DNA of 6,635 nucleotides, from positions 1-6,635 of the forward strand of contig JASGCF010000041.1 in NCBI GenBank assembly GCA_030054275.1, given 5' to 3'. The notes under the pieces were generated by a model, which saw only the letters and a program-made list of their open reading frames with translations, made no database searches and was not told the DNA's origin. Positions 5,093 through 6,635 of the stretch are shown here, in pieces. Origin of the DNA: Limnohabitans sp. (GTDB lineage: Bacteria > Planctomycetota > Phycisphaerae > Phycisphaerales > SM1A02). Made by a program: the position numbers and the translations under genes. Within the stretch, counting starts at the first letter, position 1. Each line of letters starts with the position of its first letter.

Positions 5093-6613
5093 ATGCCCAC
5101 CTTCCTGCCCATCCTCGCACAGGCCCGCGGTACCTCCGCGGACATTGGCTCGCAGGCGAGCGCATTCCTCGACCTCATCATCACCCCGACAGGGTTCGCG
5201 ATGGTCTTCTTGGGTCTCGGCGTGCTTGCGTTGGCGTTGGTTTCGCGCGCTGGAACGACTCTCGTCGCGTCGTTCACCATCTTCTTGCTCTCGATGATGC
5301 GCACCGAATCGAAGTGGAGCGACAACACGCTCATTCCCCCACTCGAAACGCTTCGCGTCTTCTCGCGTCCACTCGCATTCGCGCTGCTGATCGTGCTCGC
5401 ATTGCGCTCGCTGGCATTCGTGCGCGGCACGAGACAGGTCTTTTTGTTCCTGCCGGCGGTGTTGTTCCTCGCCTACGAGTTGTATTACGTCACCATGCTT
5501 GGCGCATTCGTTGATCCATTCCGTGGAATCTTCGGTGCGATGTGCTACATCGCGACAGTCGCTGCGTTCGTGCTCGGTCTTCCAAGGCTGCTCCAAGACG
5601 ATGAGAATCCTGATGCGTACCTCAAGATCTTCGCCATCGCTGGATTGATGTTCATCGGTGCCAATCTGCTGCAACTTGGTGGCGGTTACTACAACGCGGT
5701 CATTCAAGGCCGACTCACCGGTATCTCTGGCAACGCACAGCAGTTCGCAATGACCTGCTGCATCTTCGTGATCGTGGGTTGTTACTTCTTCGCGAGTGGC
5801 GCGACGGGTTCATGGACCAAGTGGCTTGCAGGTCTCGCCCTTGGTGTCCTTGGACTTTTCTTACTGTGGAGCGGCTCGCGAACAGGTGCCGTCTGCTCGG
5901 TTGTCATCATTTTGGCGTATTTCCGCACAAAACTTGGTCGTCTGGCACTGCTCGGTATCGTCGGCGGCGCTGCATTCGCGGGCGCGATTGCGGTCTTCGG
6001 CGAGAGTCTCGAAATTGTCGAACGATTCTTCCGTGGCGGTGACACGCGCTCAGAGGTGTGGTCGGCAGCGCTTTCAGATTTCGCGCGATCCCCGATTGTT
6101 GGGCAGATCCCCTTCTCCAACGACGACACGCTGAACTTCACAGAGTCCACCTATCTGCGCACGCTTGCTCTGATGGGTGGTATCGGTGGCGCGCTACTGC
6201 TCGGTCTGCTGCTGTCGTGGCTCGGGTTTACGACGCGCGTCTGGCGTATGGGCCGGTCGATCCCCGCGCTTGCCTCACTTTCAGATGTTGTCATCGCAGG
6301 AACAGCGTTCTTCATGGTCGCCAACATCGGCGAGGGACTGATGCTGGGCGTGCTCACCGTGTTCATTCCGTTCATCTATGCCATCTTTGCAACGGGTGCA
6401 TTTGTGCTTGATGCCGGCGCTCGCCACATCGCGTGGCGCGATGAACAGGGCTGGGATGAGGAACATGATCACGCTGGCGACGACGATTGGCACGACAATC
6501 ACGAGAGTGCTGACGAGTATCTCGTCGGCACGGCATGGACAACCGATGCGACAGCGGTCGCTCGCACCTCTCCAAGTCTTCGCTTGAAGCACGAGGGCGA
6601 TCACAACACTTAG
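5093..6613 (+). CDS. O-antigen ligase/polymerase-like (Wzy_C family) membrane protein
   Basis: This encodes 506 residues. An in-frame TGA at 5084-5086 fixes the ATG at 5093 as the start; no Shine-Dalgarno sequence is seen. There are about 12 hydrophobic segments between residues 34 and 440. Family signatures are GRLTGISGNAQQFA (206-219), LLWSGSRTG (257-265), and a large hydrophilic loop (about 303-358) with RSEVWSAALSDFARSPIVG followed by FTESTYLRTLALMGGIGG. These match O-antigen ligase/polymerase proteins (WaaL, Wzy and related), which join undecaprenyl-linked glycans to lipid A-core, to each other or to protein on the outer face of the inner membrane. Which of these reactions occurs cannot be told from sequence. 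The first ~33 residues are only mildly hydrophobic. Residues 450-506 form an unusual acidic, His- and Trp-containing tail (WDEEHDHAGDDDWHDNH). No glycosyltransferase lies next to it in the window; more may follow downstream. Confidence 0.85.
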   Translation: MPTFLPILAQARGTSADIGSQASAFLDLIITPTGFAMVFLGLGVLALALVSRAGTTLVASFTIFLLSMMRTESKWSDNTLIPPLETLRVFSRPLAFALLIVLALRSLAFVRGTRQVFLFLPAVLFLAYELYYVTMLGAFVDPFRGIFGAMCYIATVAAFVLGLPRLLQDDENPDAYLKIFAIAGLMFIGANLLQLGGGYYNAVIQGRLTGISGNAQQFAMTCCIFVIVGCYFFASGATGSWTKWLAGLALGVLGLFLLWSGSRTGAVCSVVIILAYFRTKLGRLALLGIVGGAAFAGAIAVFGESLEIVERFFRGGDTRSEVWSAALSDFARSPIVGQIPFSNDDTLNFTESTYLRTLALMGGIGGALLLGLLLSWLGFTTRVWRMGRSIPALASLSDVVIAGTAFFMVANIGEGLMLGVLTVFIPFIYAIFATGAFVLDAGARHIAWRDEQGWDEEHDHAGDDDWHDNHESADEYLVGTAWTTDATAVARTSPSLRLKHEGDHNT

Positions 6614-6635
6614 TACAGCGTGCGCAGCGCGTGCA

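Noticed and set aside
4790..5707. 305-codon minus-strand open frame
   Set aside because: It covers the start of the O-antigen ligase-like gene on the opposite strand; the protein is a charged Glu/Arg/His mix with no recognisable domain, as expected opposite a membrane protein gene.

Overview
The window looks like chromosomal DNA from a planctomycete, most likely of the class Phycisphaerae. The DNA is GC-rich. Three separate predicted secreted proteins end in the paired calcium-loop tail (D-x-D-x-D-G...AADL..LL..WG) that is very common in that group, and no gene start has a clear Shine-Dalgarno sequence. The taxonomic call is inference from these features; no rRNA or marker gene is present.

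Layout. Positions 2-403 hold the 3' end of a secreted protein gene with a dockerin-like tail, closed by a strong intrinsic terminator (443-479). A small membrane protein gene follows (514-837). A tRNA-Gly(GCC) gene (992-1063) has its own promoter (931-958) and terminator (1072-1110). Just downstream lies an odd 116-bp block (1111-1226): three tight hairpins followed by a perfect 19-bp copy of the tRNA 3' end, resembling the scar of a tRNA-targeting element. A 678-residue secreted beta-propeller protein (1295-3331) has thirteen RCC1/BLIP-II-like units of exactly 39 residues and a dockerin-like tail. Its stop codon lies inside a 16-bp tandem repeat (3321-3374). Convergent to it on the minus strand is a secreted LamG-like (jelly-roll) protein with a dockerin-like tail (3384-4340). 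Divergent from that is a four-helix membrane protein of unknown function (4453-4914), then a hairpin-rich spacer and a polytopic O-antigen ligase/polymerase-like protein (5093-6613) with an acidic, His-rich C-terminal tail.

How they fit together. There is no obvious operon: genes are separated by more than 100 bp, by terminators, or by changes of strand. The common theme is the cell envelope and outside. Three exported proteins carry the same type of C-terminal module, which could be a shared sorting or docking signal, and one membrane protein is of the kind that polymerises or transfers surface polysaccharide. A link between the polysaccharide enzyme and the dockerin-tailed proteins is speculation. 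I see no complete defence system, CRISPR array, transposase or integrase. The most unusual items are the tRNA-adjacent hairpin and duplication block and the indel-free 13 x 39-residue propeller.
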